Positions 54,183-63,213 of a DNA stretch of 64,000 nucleotides are shown piece by piece (position 1 is the first letter of the stretch; the number at the start of each line of letters is the position of its first letter). The notes below the pieces were generated by a model that had not been told where the DNA came from, did no database searches, and saw nothing but the letters and a program-made list of their open reading frames with translations. The stretch covers positions 59,606 to 123,605 of the forward strand of contig NZ_BAAALT010000059.1 in the NCBI RefSeq assembly GCF_039528515.1, in the 5' to 3' direction. A program made the position numbers and the translations under genes. This stretch comes from Luedemannella flava (GTDB lineage Bacteria; Actinomycetota; Actinomycetes; Mycobacteriales; Micromonosporaceae).

Positions 54183-55213
54183 GCGGCGCACCGACTCACC
54201 ATCTGCATCGACCCCGCGACGGTGAGGATCACGTCAACGGCGCGGTCGACATCGGCTTCCGCTATGTCCTGATGGACGACGGCGCGGACTCGGTGCGCTT
54301 CTGGTCGGAACAGCAGTACACCGAGTTCTTTGCAGCCGTCAAAGAACTCAGAGCTGTCGGTCACCCGCAGTTCGACCATGTTGATGTTGTGAGACACCAG
54401 GTCCGGGCCGAGTTCTCCGGCAAGGCGCTCACCGAGCCGACATGCCAACTCGCAGTCGCCTGTCATTCGGCCCAGTCTCGCCTCGAGTGCAGCCAGGGCG
54501 GCATTTGCCAGCGGACCCGGACGTGCCCAACCACCCCCGAGTGCACGACGAACCTCAATGGCATGGGAACGATGTGCCCCACGGAACAGTAGTGCTGCTC
54601 CCACCGGTGCACCCGGTCCCTTCACCAAGGAGACAGCCAACGCGTCATAGACGCTCCCGTACACAGTCCAGGGAACGCTGGCGGAAGGATTGCGGTACCA
54701 CAGGCGTGCGCCGTCGCAGTACGAGGCCACGCCGAGATGCCGCAACTCACTCGTTAGCCGCTCTACCTCAGCCCATGGCTGCGGGGACCCACCGAGTCCG
54801 ATGTGCGGGTCCTCAATGCACACCAGCCTCGTCGGCCGCGTCGTGTGACTGGTCCGCACGAGTGCTAGGACCGCATCCGCTTCAAGCAATCCGTCGCCAC
54901 TCGAATAGGTGCGCGCCTGGCGCCCGAGAAGGTTCGACAGCGACCCATACTCCGCTTTGAGCATGTGAGCCCATACGTCGAGAAGAATTTCCCCTTCTGG
55001 CGGACACAGTACGCTCGCAGCGATGATATTTGCCATGCGACCGGTGGGCACGAAGAGCGCTTCGCTCATTCCAAACAATTCAGCAAGGAACGTCTCTAGC
55101 TGATGTACGGCAGCATCCTCGTCATACGTATCGTTTCCGCCGACCTCGGAGAACAGAGCAGCCCTGACGGAACGGTCAAGTCGTGCGCTCGACTCGGACC
55201 TCAGGTCGATCAT
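54179..55213 (-). CDS. Threonine-aldolase-like PLP enzyme, first gene of the operon
   Basis: 344 aa from ATG 55213 (MIDLRSE matches the family start). ATG 55273 has GGAGG 9 bp upstream and is a real alternative giving 20 more residues. PLP lysine K198 in SLVKGPGAPVG, D168 in CDGAR, and the stacking His H83 in WAHMLKAEYG fit low-specificity L-threonine aldolases. These form or cleave beta-hydroxy-alpha-amino acids from glycine and an aldehyde. Opening the operon, it may supply a hydroxylated amino acid building block. Confidence 0.82.
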   Translation of the reverse strand: MIDLRSESSARLDRSVRAALFSEVGGNDTYDEDAAVHQLETFLAELFGMSEALFVPTGRMANIIAASVLCPPEGEILLDVWAHMLKAEYGSLSNLLGRQARTYSSGDGLLEADAVLALVRTSHTTRPTRLVCIEDPHIGLGGSPQPWAEVERLTSELRHLGVASYCDGARLWYRNPSASVPWTVYGSVYDALAVSLVKGPGAPVGAALLFRGAHRSHAIEVRRALGGGWARPGPLANAALAALEARLGRMTGDCELACRLGERLAGELGPDLVSHNINMVELRVTDSSEFFDGCKELGVLLFRPEAHRVRAVVHQDIAEADVDRAVDVILTVAGSMQMVSRCAA

Positions 55214-55273
55214 TTCATGTCCCGGAGGGGAGGTGATACTGCCGCCTCGTGGCCCATGCCCGTGTTTCTCCAT

Positions 55274-55743
55274 TCTCCGTCGCCTCCCACCACGAGCTGC
55301 TGCCGCCTCACGGAGGGGGCAATCCGCGACCGTCTGCCTCCGGCGCTGGATCGCCACGACACGCATTGGTCAATCACGGCGGTGGAAGCTTGTCGCTCAG
55401 GAGGCGAGTCTGCCAAGCAAAGGACCCGAGCATCAGCCCCAACGTGACGGCCCAGGGTCGCCCCCCACGATGGAGGGCCACTATGGACGCCCACGGTGAT
55501 TGCATCCGGCAATGCCACCTGCGCCAGCCAGTCGATCACAACGAACCAGACTCGTGCGGGCCGCAACACGAAGATCAAAGTGGCCGATTCCGCGCCATCT
55601 CACATCCTCGCGCCCCCATCATGAAACACGCCCGTTTCTAATCACTCGCGCTACAGCGACTTACACCGCCATGGTGTTAAGGTGCATTCCGTGCGGCTCG
55701 TTGGCAGAAGAACCGCACAAGATGATCCAGCTGTCGACATCTG
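55274..55743. other. Divergent gap between the cysteine operon and tRNA-Cys
   Basis: 470 bp. It should contain the operon promoter (leftward) and the tRNA promoter (rightward). I see a TTGACC on the minus strand near 55370 but no matching -10, and an ACACC/GGTGT inverted repeat near 55664-55676. No open frame is supported. No T-box-like structure was recognised. Confidence 0.45.
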
Positions 55744-55814
55744 GGTGGGTTGGCTGAGTGGCCAGGCGAGGGCCTGCAAAGCCCTATACGCGGGTTCGAT
55801 TCCCGCACCCGCCT
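55744..55814 (+). tRNA. tRNA-Cys (anticodon GCA)
   Basis: 71 nt folding as a cloverleaf. The acceptor stem GGTGGGT pairs with ACCCGCC (one G-T pair). The anticodon stem AGGGC/GCCCT encloses CTGCAAA with GCA at 55776-55778. The T arm is GCGGG-TTCGATT-CCCGC. The discriminator at 55814 is U73, a known cysteine identity element. CCA is not encoded. The gene diverges from the operon that ends with CysRS. Confidence 0.9.
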
Positions 55815-56311
55815 CCGATTGCACCAATGCGCCGGGCGTCCTCAACGGATCCTTGGCAGCGAAGACCGCCCAACGCTGGGCCGACCTTCACACGAGCCAC
55901 CCGTTGTATTCGACCGTGGATCTCGCGTGAGCGGCATCTCGAGTAACACGTTTGGGACTGATCACAGGCCCAGTGCTTTAGGCACACCAGCCCGTGACCG
56001 TGACGGGAACACCGCCGCCGCCCAGTGATCGAAGGTGAGTCACACCGATCTACGGCCCGACCGGCCGCGACAGGAACTGCGGCGACACCGTGACGTGGGT
56101 GAGCAGCGGGGTCATCGTGGTCCCTGAAGCGCGTGGCCTGCCGGCGCGAGGGCTCGGGCCGTCTCTTGGTGGCACCTTGGGGGTCTGCCGTGGACCGGCG
56201 CGATGGGCTGTTGAGACGCATCCTGATCGGTCAACCTCGAAGTCGGCGTCCGGTGCCCGTTCCACGACAACGGACCGCCTCCAAGCCAAGTTCCCGCAAA
56301 GGAGAAGACAG
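55815..56311. other. Intergenic stretch, nothing recognised
   Basis: 497 bp after the tRNA. There is no T-rich terminator, no integrase and no copy of the tRNA 3' end that I could find by eye. Open frames lack starts with ribosome binding sites. Confidence 0.45.
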
Positions 56312-56902
56312 GTGAATACCGTTTCGCCGTCGAACAAGGTTGTCGGCCAGCGCGCGGCCGAGATCCTCACGCTCATGCAGGCGCACCCGGCATACGAGCG
56401 GTTGCGCACGTCGTCGATGAAGTACTCCACGTGCTGGGCGACGTTCACCGGCTACCCGACGATCTCGCAGTGGTCGCTGGAGCGTGACGCGCAGCCGCTG
56501 CTGGTCGAGGCGCTACGGGTGCTGGCGCTCAAGGCGGCCGTGTTCGAGCTGACCGCAGGTGACGAGGCCGCCGCGGAGCTGCTCGTTCCCGCGCCGATCG
56601 ACGAGATGATCCACGCAGTGCTGGCCCAGTTCACCGTGATGACTACCCTGCAGGCCGACCTGGGGGTGACGTTCCCGCACGCGACCGAACTGGAGCGGTT
56701 CACCTACACCCGCGGCTGCGACACGGACGCGCTCTACAGCGCGGCGGGATGGGGTGAGCAGCCGCTGCGGTACTGGCTCGACGCGGCCGAGGTGAACCGG
56801 CGGCTGGGCATCCTCAACCGCCATTACGGCGAGGCGGGCATCGGCCGCGACGGCGCCAGCCACGACATCGACTTCGACACGCTGGCGCCGGCAGCCGGTT
56901 AA
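56312..56902 (+). CDS. Hypothetical helical protein
   Basis: 196 aa from GTG 56312, with AAGGAG 8 bp upstream. Mostly alpha-helical. Recognisable stretches are SMKYSTCWATFTGYPTIS and FTYTRGCDTDALY; there is no catalytic motif known to me. It ends convergently with the next minus-strand gene, overlapping by 4 bp. Confidence 0.6.
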   Translation: MNTVSPSNKVVGQRAAEILTLMQAHPAYERLRTSSMKYSTCWATFTGYPTISQWSLERDAQPLLVEALRVLALKAAVFELTAGDEAAAELLVPAPIDEMIHAVLAQFTVMTTLQADLGVTFPHATELERFTYTRGCDTDALYSAAGWGEQPLRYWLDAAEVNRRLGILNRHYGEAGIGRDGASHDIDFDTLAPAAG

Positions 56903-57348
56903 CGGGTCAGTTCTACCGCGAGCACCCGCCGCATCGCGGCCACGACATCCCGGTCAGGAAAACGTTGCAGGGCAGCCCGCTCGGCCCGGCTGATGGCGGC
57001 GGCCAACGAGTTCGACGACACGACGCGTAGCTGGCCCACCAGCCAGCCTTCCAAATCGGCCACGTCGTCGGGAAGCTCTAAGGCCGCCGCCGTCGGCAGC
57101 GGCGCCGGCGCGTCCAGCGGGGGCAGCGGCTCGCCGACGGAGGCGTACCGGCCGGGTGCCAGTCCGACCCGGTACGGGTGCACGCACACGGCCACACCGT
57201 CGCGGTCGACCCGCCACCCGACGCTCGGGTCGTAGGCGTACTCGCGTCCGGGACGGTCCACCACGTCGAAACGGCCCGGACCCAAGACCTGCGCCGGGCA
57301 CACGACACAGGTGTTCTCGCACCACTGCGGCAACGGCCCATCCGACAT
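56899..57348 (-). CDS. Hypothetical protein with a cysteine-rich N-terminus
   Basis: 149 aa. CENTCVVCP near residues 10-18 could bind zinc. The middle is YAYDPSVGWRVDRDGVAV (short beta strands) and the C-terminus is helical. Diverges from the HD-domain gene across 38 bp. Function unknown. Confidence 0.5.
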   Translation of the reverse strand: MSDGPLPQWCENTCVVCPAQVLGPGRFDVVDRPGREYAYDPSVGWRVDRDGVAVCVHPYRVGLAPGRYASVGEPLPPLDAPAPLPTAAALELPDDVADLEGWLVGQLRVVSSNSLAAAISRAERAALQRFPDRDVVAAMRRVLAVELTR

Positions 57349-57386
57349 GCGGCAAGCCTACGCAGCACCCAGGAAGGACCCCCACC

Positions 57387-57965
57387 ATGAGCCTACGCAC
57401 CGTGCCGCGTGACCCGATGGTGGCGCTCGCGCTGCGCGATGCCCGCCGCTGGTGCGTCGGTCAGATCATCGATGACCGCCCGGCCATCGCGCACGCGGTC
57501 CGCGTCGCTGACACCATCGCCCGCCACGTCGAGCAGCCGGCACCAGTCCTGCTCGCGGCGGCGCTCCTGCACGACAGCCCCGAGTTCGCTCCGCCCGATC
57601 TCGACCTCGACGCCTACCTGACCAGCACCTACGACGCGGAGGTCACCCGCATCGTGCGCGCGTTGCAGGTTGAGCATCTCGCCCTGGACACCGACCACCC
57701 GATCATCCCCGCGGGCGACATCCCGGTCCTGGTCGCCTCCACCGCCGACAAGATCGTCGCGCTCGGGTCACTGCTACGACGCGCTCGCAACAGCGGCGAC
57801 GTCTGTGCGTTTTTCGCCGCCCGACCCGCCCTGGTGGCGCTGCTTCCCCACTTCGACGAGTTCGGCCGCCAGAGCACCGGACTGGCACCGCCGTCCATGA
57901 CTGCAGACTTCCTCACCGCGTTGCGCCACCTCGAGCACGCCGCGTCGGCCCCCACCGTGGCATGA
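57387..57965 (+). CDS. HD-domain phosphohydrolase-like protein
   Basis: 192 aa from ATG 57387 with AGGAAGGA upstream. His 36 in AIAHAVRVAD and the H62-D63 pair in AALLHDSPEF fit the HD metal site, with a further Asp in VASTADKIVAL. Resembles RelA/SpoT-like or nucleotidase HD proteins without a synthetase domain. Coupled by ATGA to the phosphotransferase gene. Confidence 0.75.
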   Translation: MSLRTVPRDPMVALALRDARRWCVGQIIDDRPAIAHAVRVADTIARHVEQPAPVLLAAALLHDSPEFAPPDLDLDAYLTSTYDAEVTRIVRALQVEHLALDTDHPIIPAGDIPVLVASTADKIVALGSLLRRARNSGDVCAFFAARPALVALLPHFDEFGRQSTGLAPPSMTADFLTALRHLEHAASAPTVA

Positions 57966-58873
57966 TCGACAGGGATGTGGTCAACCATCTGCTCGGCCAG
58001 CTGACCGCACGCCACGGTCTACAGGTAGACCAGTGCGATGTGATCCACGCGTGGGAGTTGTCCGTGGTCTACCGGCTACGCCTGCCACGCGGTTCAGTGA
58101 TCTTCAAATGTGCGACACATCCGTTCACGGGAGAGGCGAGTCTCCTGCGCTGGGCTAAGCGCCATGGGCTGCCAGTGCCCGGCGTTCTGGGTTCCGAACA
58201 TCACGCCCGGCACCTGGCCATGCTCCAGGAGGATCTCGGTCAGCCAGCTCGCGTCGCCGGCGAACTCGACGCCGCTCAAGCTGCCGCCCTGGTGCACCGG
58301 ACTCCGGCGCCTCAATCTCTTCGCCGCTACGGGCCGGACGAGCTCGCGCGGCTGCCCGGACGAACGACGGACCGGCTGGTCAGGCTCCGGCGCAGCGGCC
58401 GGTTCCTCGACGCGGCTGGCCTGGACGAGCCGCTGGCGGCACTGGTCGCAGCGGCTCAGCACCGTGCCGAGGGCGCCCACCGACAACCCTTCGGATTCTG
58501 CCACGGCGAGCTGCACCCGACCTCCCTCCACCGCGGGGCGGACAGGTACTGGCTGCTGGATTTCGGCAAGGCTTTCCACGGACCTGGTTTGCTCGACCTT
58601 GCCACCTGGTACGGCACCCGCCAGCCGCCTGACCAGGACCAGGTCACGGACCTGATCGAGCGGTACGTCACGGCCGGTGGGCACGCGGAGGCGCTCGTCT
58701 GCCGGGGCGGTTTATCAGCTGCGGCGTGGGCCCTCGGGTGGCATCGGGTCTGGGCCGCCGCGTGGTTCATCGAACAAGCCACAACCGGTGCGTTCGACGC
58801 CGCCACGGACGCCGCGCACAGCATCATCGTGCACCGGCAACTCGCTGCGGCCGCGATCCTCCTACGCTGCTAA
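57962..58873 (+). CDS. APH-type phosphotransferase, intact member of a duplicated pair
   Basis: 303 aa. ATP lysine near 49 (VIFKCATHP); catalytic FCHGELHPTSL near 179-189, with Glu where many have Asp, and LLDFGKAF for the metal Asp. The C-terminal half recurs as a truncated copy at 62332-62820 (almost the same FGKAFHGPGLLDLATW). Followed after 67 bp by HTH copy 4 in the same direction. Confidence 0.78.
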   Translation: MIDRDVVNHLLGQLTARHGLQVDQCDVIHAWELSVVYRLRLPRGSVIFKCATHPFTGEASLLRWAKRHGLPVPGVLGSEHHARHLAMLQEDLGQPARVAGELDAAQAAALVHRTPAPQSLRRYGPDELARLPGRTTDRLVRLRRSGRFLDAAGLDEPLAALVAAAQHRAEGAHRQPFGFCHGELHPTSLHRGADRYWLLDFGKAFHGPGLLDLATWYGTRQPPDQDQVTDLIERYVTAGGHAEALVCRGGLSAAAWALGWHRVWAAAWFIEQATTGAFDAATDAAHSIIVHRQLAAAAILLRC

Positions 58874-58923
58874 CACCATCGTCGTGGCGAGTCGTTGCCG
58901 AACTACGCACGATCGCCGATGGT

Positions 58924-58937
58924 TCGCTACGCTGCGT
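58924..58937 (+). promoter_or_regulatory. 14-base motif, probable -10 of a leaderless HTH transcript
   Basis: TCGCTACGCTGCGT, identical to 43032-43045. TACGCT (58928-58933) would place transcription start about at the ATG 58941, and no Shine-Dalgarno is present, so the mRNA may be leaderless. Confidence 0.45.
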
Positions 58938-58940
58938 GGC

Positions 58941-60578
58941 ATGGCCAACACGCGGGCGGGCACTGGCCACACGCGGTTTCAGGTGGATCGTGCCTGGTGG
59001 ACAACCAGCGTCTTCGAATCCCGGCCGATGCCCGACATCCTGCGCGCCCGCGACATCGGAGCCGTCTTCCGGTTCCTGTCCTCTCGCGGATGGAGCAGGG
59101 CCGCCATCAGCGGCGCGTGCGGGCTGACTGAAAACCGCGTACGCGCCCTCATCACCGGCCAACAACTCATCACCTCCTACGACGTCCTCGAACGCGTCGC
59201 GGACGGCCTGAACATCGACCGCGGACTGCTGGGACTGGCCTATACCGCCGTTTCCGCCCAGGTCACCAACGCCCCGGGTCCGCCGCACAGCCGCGATGCC
59301 GTCGGCGGCCTCCCGGCACCGAGCGGAAGCGGCGCGTTGGCTCCCACACCCGGGTACGGTGCTTCGCTCGCGTACCTGTCCAGTGTGCCCACGCTGGGCA
59401 CCTGGGCGGAGGCGTTGACCGCCACCGCACCGTCATTAGCACCAGTCGCCGACGATGCCATGCCTGCGTTGCCGGTTCCCGCTGGGCGCTTCTTCAGCGG
59501 ATCAAGCATTCAAGTGCAGGCGTTCCCCGCCATCATCGGCGATTCAGTTCTTGCCGCCGTACCTGCGGACTACACCCGAGATCCGTTTCTGACACGACCG
59601 CACCGCGCCATGGTCCTGGCTGTGGCACACGGCCCGTCCAATGCGACCGTGTTCGGGGTGGAAGCCCGTGAAGCCAAGCGCCGCCTGACCCGCGGGCTAC
59701 CTGGTTCCCGGCTGAGCATGCCTGCGGCGTACGCGCTCGATGATCTGACGCTGGGCGTGCTGTGGGCCGTAGCGAACCTCGATGACTGCCTCCTCGCCGA
59801 CGATGCGGAACTGGCTCAATACTGCAGCGATATGGCCCACTACGAGTCCCAGCCGAGATCGGCAGCGGCGCGCGACACTGTCGCCGGGCTTTCCATGGTG
59901 TCGCAGATGTGGCTCGGGTCCCAGTTCTGCGCACGCCACATCCTGCGCCACGCCGCCTCGTTCACCCAGGTCCCCGCATTCTGGACCAGGGAGCAGCACG
60001 GCGAGGAGGCCAGCACCTGGCTGTTGTTCACCCACAAGCTGGACTACCTCAAGACCATCGCCGCCCAAGTCGGAGAAGCGGGCGTGACGCGATCGCTGTG
60101 CGTGCCACCGGACCTGGTCAGCGGATCACCGCGCAGCGAACGGGCCTTGCTGCTGCTCGCCGTCGCGCTGATGGAGTCGTTCGCGATCGAGGTCAGCGTG
60201 TGCGTCGACCCCGAGTACGCCACGGTCGAAGGGTTCGTCCTCGACCCAGGGCACCGCGCCGTCGTGGCGAACTGGGTCGGGTCGGACGGAATCTGGCACG
60301 TCGACGTGACCGGCTCCCGGCCACGCCTACGCGAGTACGCCGAGGTGAGCATGCACACAGTCGCCCACTCGGTCGTCGCAGCCCCTACACCAAGGGACCG
60401 TCTGCGACGCCTGGCCGACTACCTGGAACTGGACTGGGCGTGGCTGGTCCGCCGATGCGGCGAACTCGGCGAGTACGGCAGCGCCGGTATCGCGCGGCCG
60501 CGCTCGCGGCTGCTGTCCACCGAGGGCCTGGACCGCGCATGCCGTTTCCTGGCCAGCGTCGGCGCCACCGGCCAGTAG
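58941..60578 (+). CDS. HTH regulator with long unknown C-terminal domain, copy 4 of family
   Basis: 545 aa from ATG 58941; the frame is open to 58677 but overlaps the phosphotransferase gene. Family core: RAWWTTSVF, RDIGAVFRFLSSRG, HTH AISGACGLTENRVRAL, ITSYDVLERVADGLNI, LGLAY. Residues ~110-545 carry no recognised domain; there are conserved-looking stretches such as LDDLTLGVLWAVANLDDC and WLGSQFCARHILRHAASF. It may be a sensor domain controlling the HTH. Confidence 0.7.
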   Translation: MANTRAGTGHTRFQVDRAWWTTSVFESRPMPDILRARDIGAVFRFLSSRGWSRAAISGACGLTENRVRALITGQQLITSYDVLERVADGLNIDRGLLGLAYTAVSAQVTNAPGPPHSRDAVGGLPAPSGSGALAPTPGYGASLAYLSSVPTLGTWAEALTATAPSLAPVADDAMPALPVPAGRFFSGSSIQVQAFPAIIGDSVLAAVPADYTRDPFLTRPHRAMVLAVAHGPSNATVFGVEAREAKRRLTRGLPGSRLSMPAAYALDDLTLGVLWAVANLDDCLLADDAELAQYCSDMAHYESQPRSAAARDTVAGLSMVSQMWLGSQFCARHILRHAASFTQVPAFWTREQHGEEASTWLLFTHKLDYLKTIAAQVGEAGVTRSLCVPPDLVSGSPRSERALLLLAVALMESFAIEVSVCVDPEYATVEGFVLDPGHRAVVANWVGSDGIWHVDVTGSRPRLREYAEVSMHTVAHSVVAAPTPRDRLRRLADYLELDWAWLVRRCGELGEYGSAGIARPRSRLLSTEGLDRACRFLASVGATGQ

Positions 60579-60620
60579 GCTGGCCCAGGTTTGACCCGCT
60601 CTGGCAGGAGGACTGTGTTG

Positions 60621-61691
60621 GTGGCCGCCCCCGCGCGTGTCGCGTTGTTCACTCTCGGCGGCACGATCGCCATGACGCCCAACCCGGTCGGCGGCATCAC
60701 ACCGACCCTGTCGGCGGCTGACCTGACCGCCGCCATCCCCGGCCTCGCCGACGCCGACGTCGCCTTGGACCTGTTCGACTTCCGCCAGAAGCCTGGCGCG
60801 TCGCTGACCTTCGACGACCTGCGCGCACTCGCCGCCGCCATGCAGAAGCAGGACGACGATGGTGTGGCCGGCATCGTGGTCACCCAGGGCACCGACACGA
60901 TCGAGGAAACCTCCTACACCCTGGACCTGCTCTACACCGGCCACGCCCCAGTCGTGGTCACCGGCGCGATGCGCAACCCGAGCCTCGCCGGCGCCGACGG
61001 CCCGGCCAACGTCCTCGCCGCGATCCAGACCGCAGCCTGCGGACACCTCGCCGGCGGCGGTGTCGTCGTCGCCTTCTCCGACGAGATCCACGCCGCCCGC
61101 CGGGTCCGCAAAACACACTCCACCAGCACCGCCACCTTCGCCTCACCCAACGGCGGCCCGCTGGGCTACCTCGTCGAAGGCCACCCCCACCTGATCAACT
61201 GCGTACCCGGCAGAACCGTCGTACCTGGCCAGACGCGGCCCGCCCGAGTGGCGTTGGTGACCCTGAGCCTCAACGATGACGGCGAACTCCTCACCGGCAT
61301 TGCCGACCGGTTCGACGGGCTGGTCGTCGCCGGGTTCGGCGTCGGCCACGTACCACTTGATCTTGTTGTGCCGTTGGCGGAACTCGCCGAGCGGATCCCT
61401 ACCGTGCTGGCCTCCCGCACCGGCGCCGGCCCGGTCCTCGCCCAGACGTACGGGTTCCCCGGATCCGAACGCGACCTCCTCGGACGAGGACTCATCCGCG
61501 CCGGCTTCCTCGATCCCTACAAGGCGCGGGTTCTCCTGCACGCCACCCTGGCCGCCGGCGCCAGTCGGACCGAGATCGTCGACGCGTTCGCCGTCGCCGG
61601 CGGGTACGCAGACCCGACCACCACCTGGCCGTGGCCGCAGAACACCACCGCACGGCCCACGGAAAAGGAGATCAGCCATGCGCGGCGTTGA
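60621..61691 (+). CDS. L-asparaginase/glutaminase family protein
   Basis: 356 aa from GTG 60621, with AGGAGG 9 bp upstream; GTG 60615 is possible. The first catalytic Thr is in FTLGGTIAM and the second triad in VTQGTDTIEETSY, and KTHSTSTATFASP holds the flexible part. No signal peptide, so cytosolic. Hydrolyses asparagine or a related amide. Its 3' end overlaps the next gene by 14 bp. Confidence 0.85.
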   Translation: MAAPARVALFTLGGTIAMTPNPVGGITPTLSAADLTAAIPGLADADVALDLFDFRQKPGASLTFDDLRALAAAMQKQDDDGVAGIVVTQGTDTIEETSYTLDLLYTGHAPVVVTGAMRNPSLAGADGPANVLAAIQTAACGHLAGGGVVVAFSDEIHAARRVRKTHSTSTATFASPNGGPLGYLVEGHPHLINCVPGRTVVPGQTRPARVALVTLSLNDDGELLTGIADRFDGLVVAGFGVGHVPLDLVVPLAELAERIPTVLASRTGAGPVLAQTYGFPGSERDLLGRGLIRAGFLDPYKARVLLHATLAAGASRTEIVDAFAVAGGYADPTTTWPWPQNTTARPTEKEISHARR

Positions 61692-62148
61692 CCTCACCCC
61701 CGGACGCACCTTCGGCGTCGCCTTCGACGACGGCGAGGACTTCTTCGACGCACTCAACCAGTTCTGCACCACCCACAACATCCGCCAGGGCTACATCCCC
61801 ATGTTCATCGCCGGGTTCGCCTCCGTCGATGTGGTCGGCACCTGCACCAAACTTGAAGACCCCCTCGCCCCCGTGTGGTCCAGCGTCCACCTCACCAACG
61901 TCGAAGCCCTCGGCGGCGGGACACTTGCCTACGACGAGGCCACCGGCACGATCTCACCGCACATCCACGTCACCGTCGGGCTCAAGGAACACAGCGCCAC
62001 CGCCCACACCAGCCACCTGCTCGGCGCGAAGGTCCGCTTCCTCACCGAAATGCTCCTCATCGAGATCAACGAACCCCGGATGCGCCGCGAACGCAACCCC
62101 GACCTCTACGACGTGCCGCTACTCAACTTCGATCGGAAAGCGGAGTGA
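61678..62148 (+). CDS. PPC/DUF296-domain protein
   Basis: 156 aa from ATG 61678 with AAAGGAG upstream. PPC-domain trimer signatures: DFFDALNQFCTTHNIRQGYI, FIAGFASVD, HIHVTVGLKEH (the His cluster) and HLLGAKVRFLTEMLL. These domains bind ligands or DNA; the plant AHL proteins carry the same fold. Translationally coupled to the asparaginase. Confidence 0.8.
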   Translation: MRGVDLTPGRTFGVAFDDGEDFFDALNQFCTTHNIRQGYIPMFIAGFASVDVVGTCTKLEDPLAPVWSSVHLTNVEALGGGTLAYDEATGTISPHIHVTVGLKEHSATAHTSHLLGAKVRFLTEMLLIEINEPRMRRERNPDLYDVPLLNFDRKAE

Positions 62149-62331
62149 GCAACTCGGTGACCGCAGCCGCAGAGCGCTTCTTTGACCCGCTACGCGCTCG
62201 ATTCCTGTCGGAAGGGGTACGGCCTCCCATGATGACGGTCGTGAAGCCCGGCCATCTCCTCAGGCCGTAGCCGTACTTGCGATAAACGCCGCAGTCCAAG
62301 CCGCTCGCCTCGGTCAGTAAGCAGCCGATGA

Positions 62332-62820
62332 GCTCGTGGGTGGCCGCGGGCCGGCGACGCCGCGGACCTGGATGAGCCCTTGGCCGTCCTGGCTACGGCG
62401 GCTGATCATCGTGCTGTGGGTGCCGATCGGCAGCCGTTCGGGTTGTGCCACGGCGAGTTGCATCCGACCTCCCTACACCGCGGGCCGGCCGGCTTGCGGC
62501 TGCTCGACTTCGGCAAAGCCTTCCACGGTCCTGGCCTGCTGGACCTGGCAACCTGGTTCGGCACACGCCATCGACCCGACCACGACCGGGTCGCACACCT
62601 GCTCGGGCTGTACGTCGCGGCCGGTGGGCACCCAGACGCCCTCGCATCGCGGGGCGGGCTCCCTGCCGCGACGTGGGCGCTGGGCTGGCACCGGGTCTGG
62701 GCCGCCGCCTGGTTCATCGAGCAAGCCGCGACCGGCGCCTTCGATGCCACCACCGACACCGCGCACGGCGTCATCGTGCACCGGCAGTTGACCTCAGCCG
62801 CCGCGCTTCTGCGCTGCTGA
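62332..62820 (+). pseudogene. Truncated APH phosphotransferase copy
   Basis: Only the last ~160 residues of the 57962 protein are represented (GDAADLDEPLAVL to the C-terminal ALLRC), after an in-frame stop at 62329. LCHGELHPTSL and LLDFGKAFHGP are intact but the ATP-binding lobe is missing. Nucleotide similarity to 58380-58873 is high by eye, pointing to a recent duplication. Confidence 0.75.
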
Positions 62821-62871
62821 AGCCGGCGCTAACGGCCACAACACTGCGGCGGCACGCCTTACGCTCGGCCG

Positions 62872-63213
62872 CTACGACCGACTGGTTGGTCCATGCGCCG
62901 TGTCGGCCAACGCTCGAGCGCCTGGCTGCAGCGTGTAGGCCAGTCCCATGAGCCCACGCTCGACACGCAGCCCTTCGGCAACACGCTCGAGGACCTCGTA
63001 GGAGGTGATCCTTTGCCTGCGTTGAGCGATGCCACGCACGCGGTTCTCCGACAGCCCGGTCGCGGCCGCGATCGATGCTCTGCTCCAGCCGCGGGCAGCC
63101 AGGAACCCGAAGACGGGCGCGAGGTCACGTGCCCGTAGGGCGTTTCGCAAAGGCTGGCCGTCCCAAGTTTCGTGCGCCCACCAAGAAGGGTCTGGTCGTC
63201 TAACCGGCATCAT
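62872..63213 (-). CDS. Small HTH regulator, copy 5 of family
   Basis: 113 aa from ATG 63213 with GAGGAG 6 bp upstream. Core: DPSWWAHETWDGQPLRNAL, RDLAPVFGFLAARG, HTH SIAAATGLSENRVRGI, ITSYEVLERVAEGLRV, MGLAY. It faces the truncated phosphotransferase copy, 51 bp away. Single-domain like copy 1. Confidence 0.75.
   Translation of the reverse strand: MMPVRRPDPSWWAHETWDGQPLRNALRARDLAPVFGFLAARGWSRASIAAATGLSENRVRGIAQRRQRITSYEVLERVAEGLRVERGLMGLAYTLQPGARALADTAHGPTSRS

Noticed and set aside
55744..55814. tRNA-Cys as an att site of an integrated element
   Set aside because: No integrase and no second copy of the tRNA 3' end could be found by eye; kept only as an alternative.
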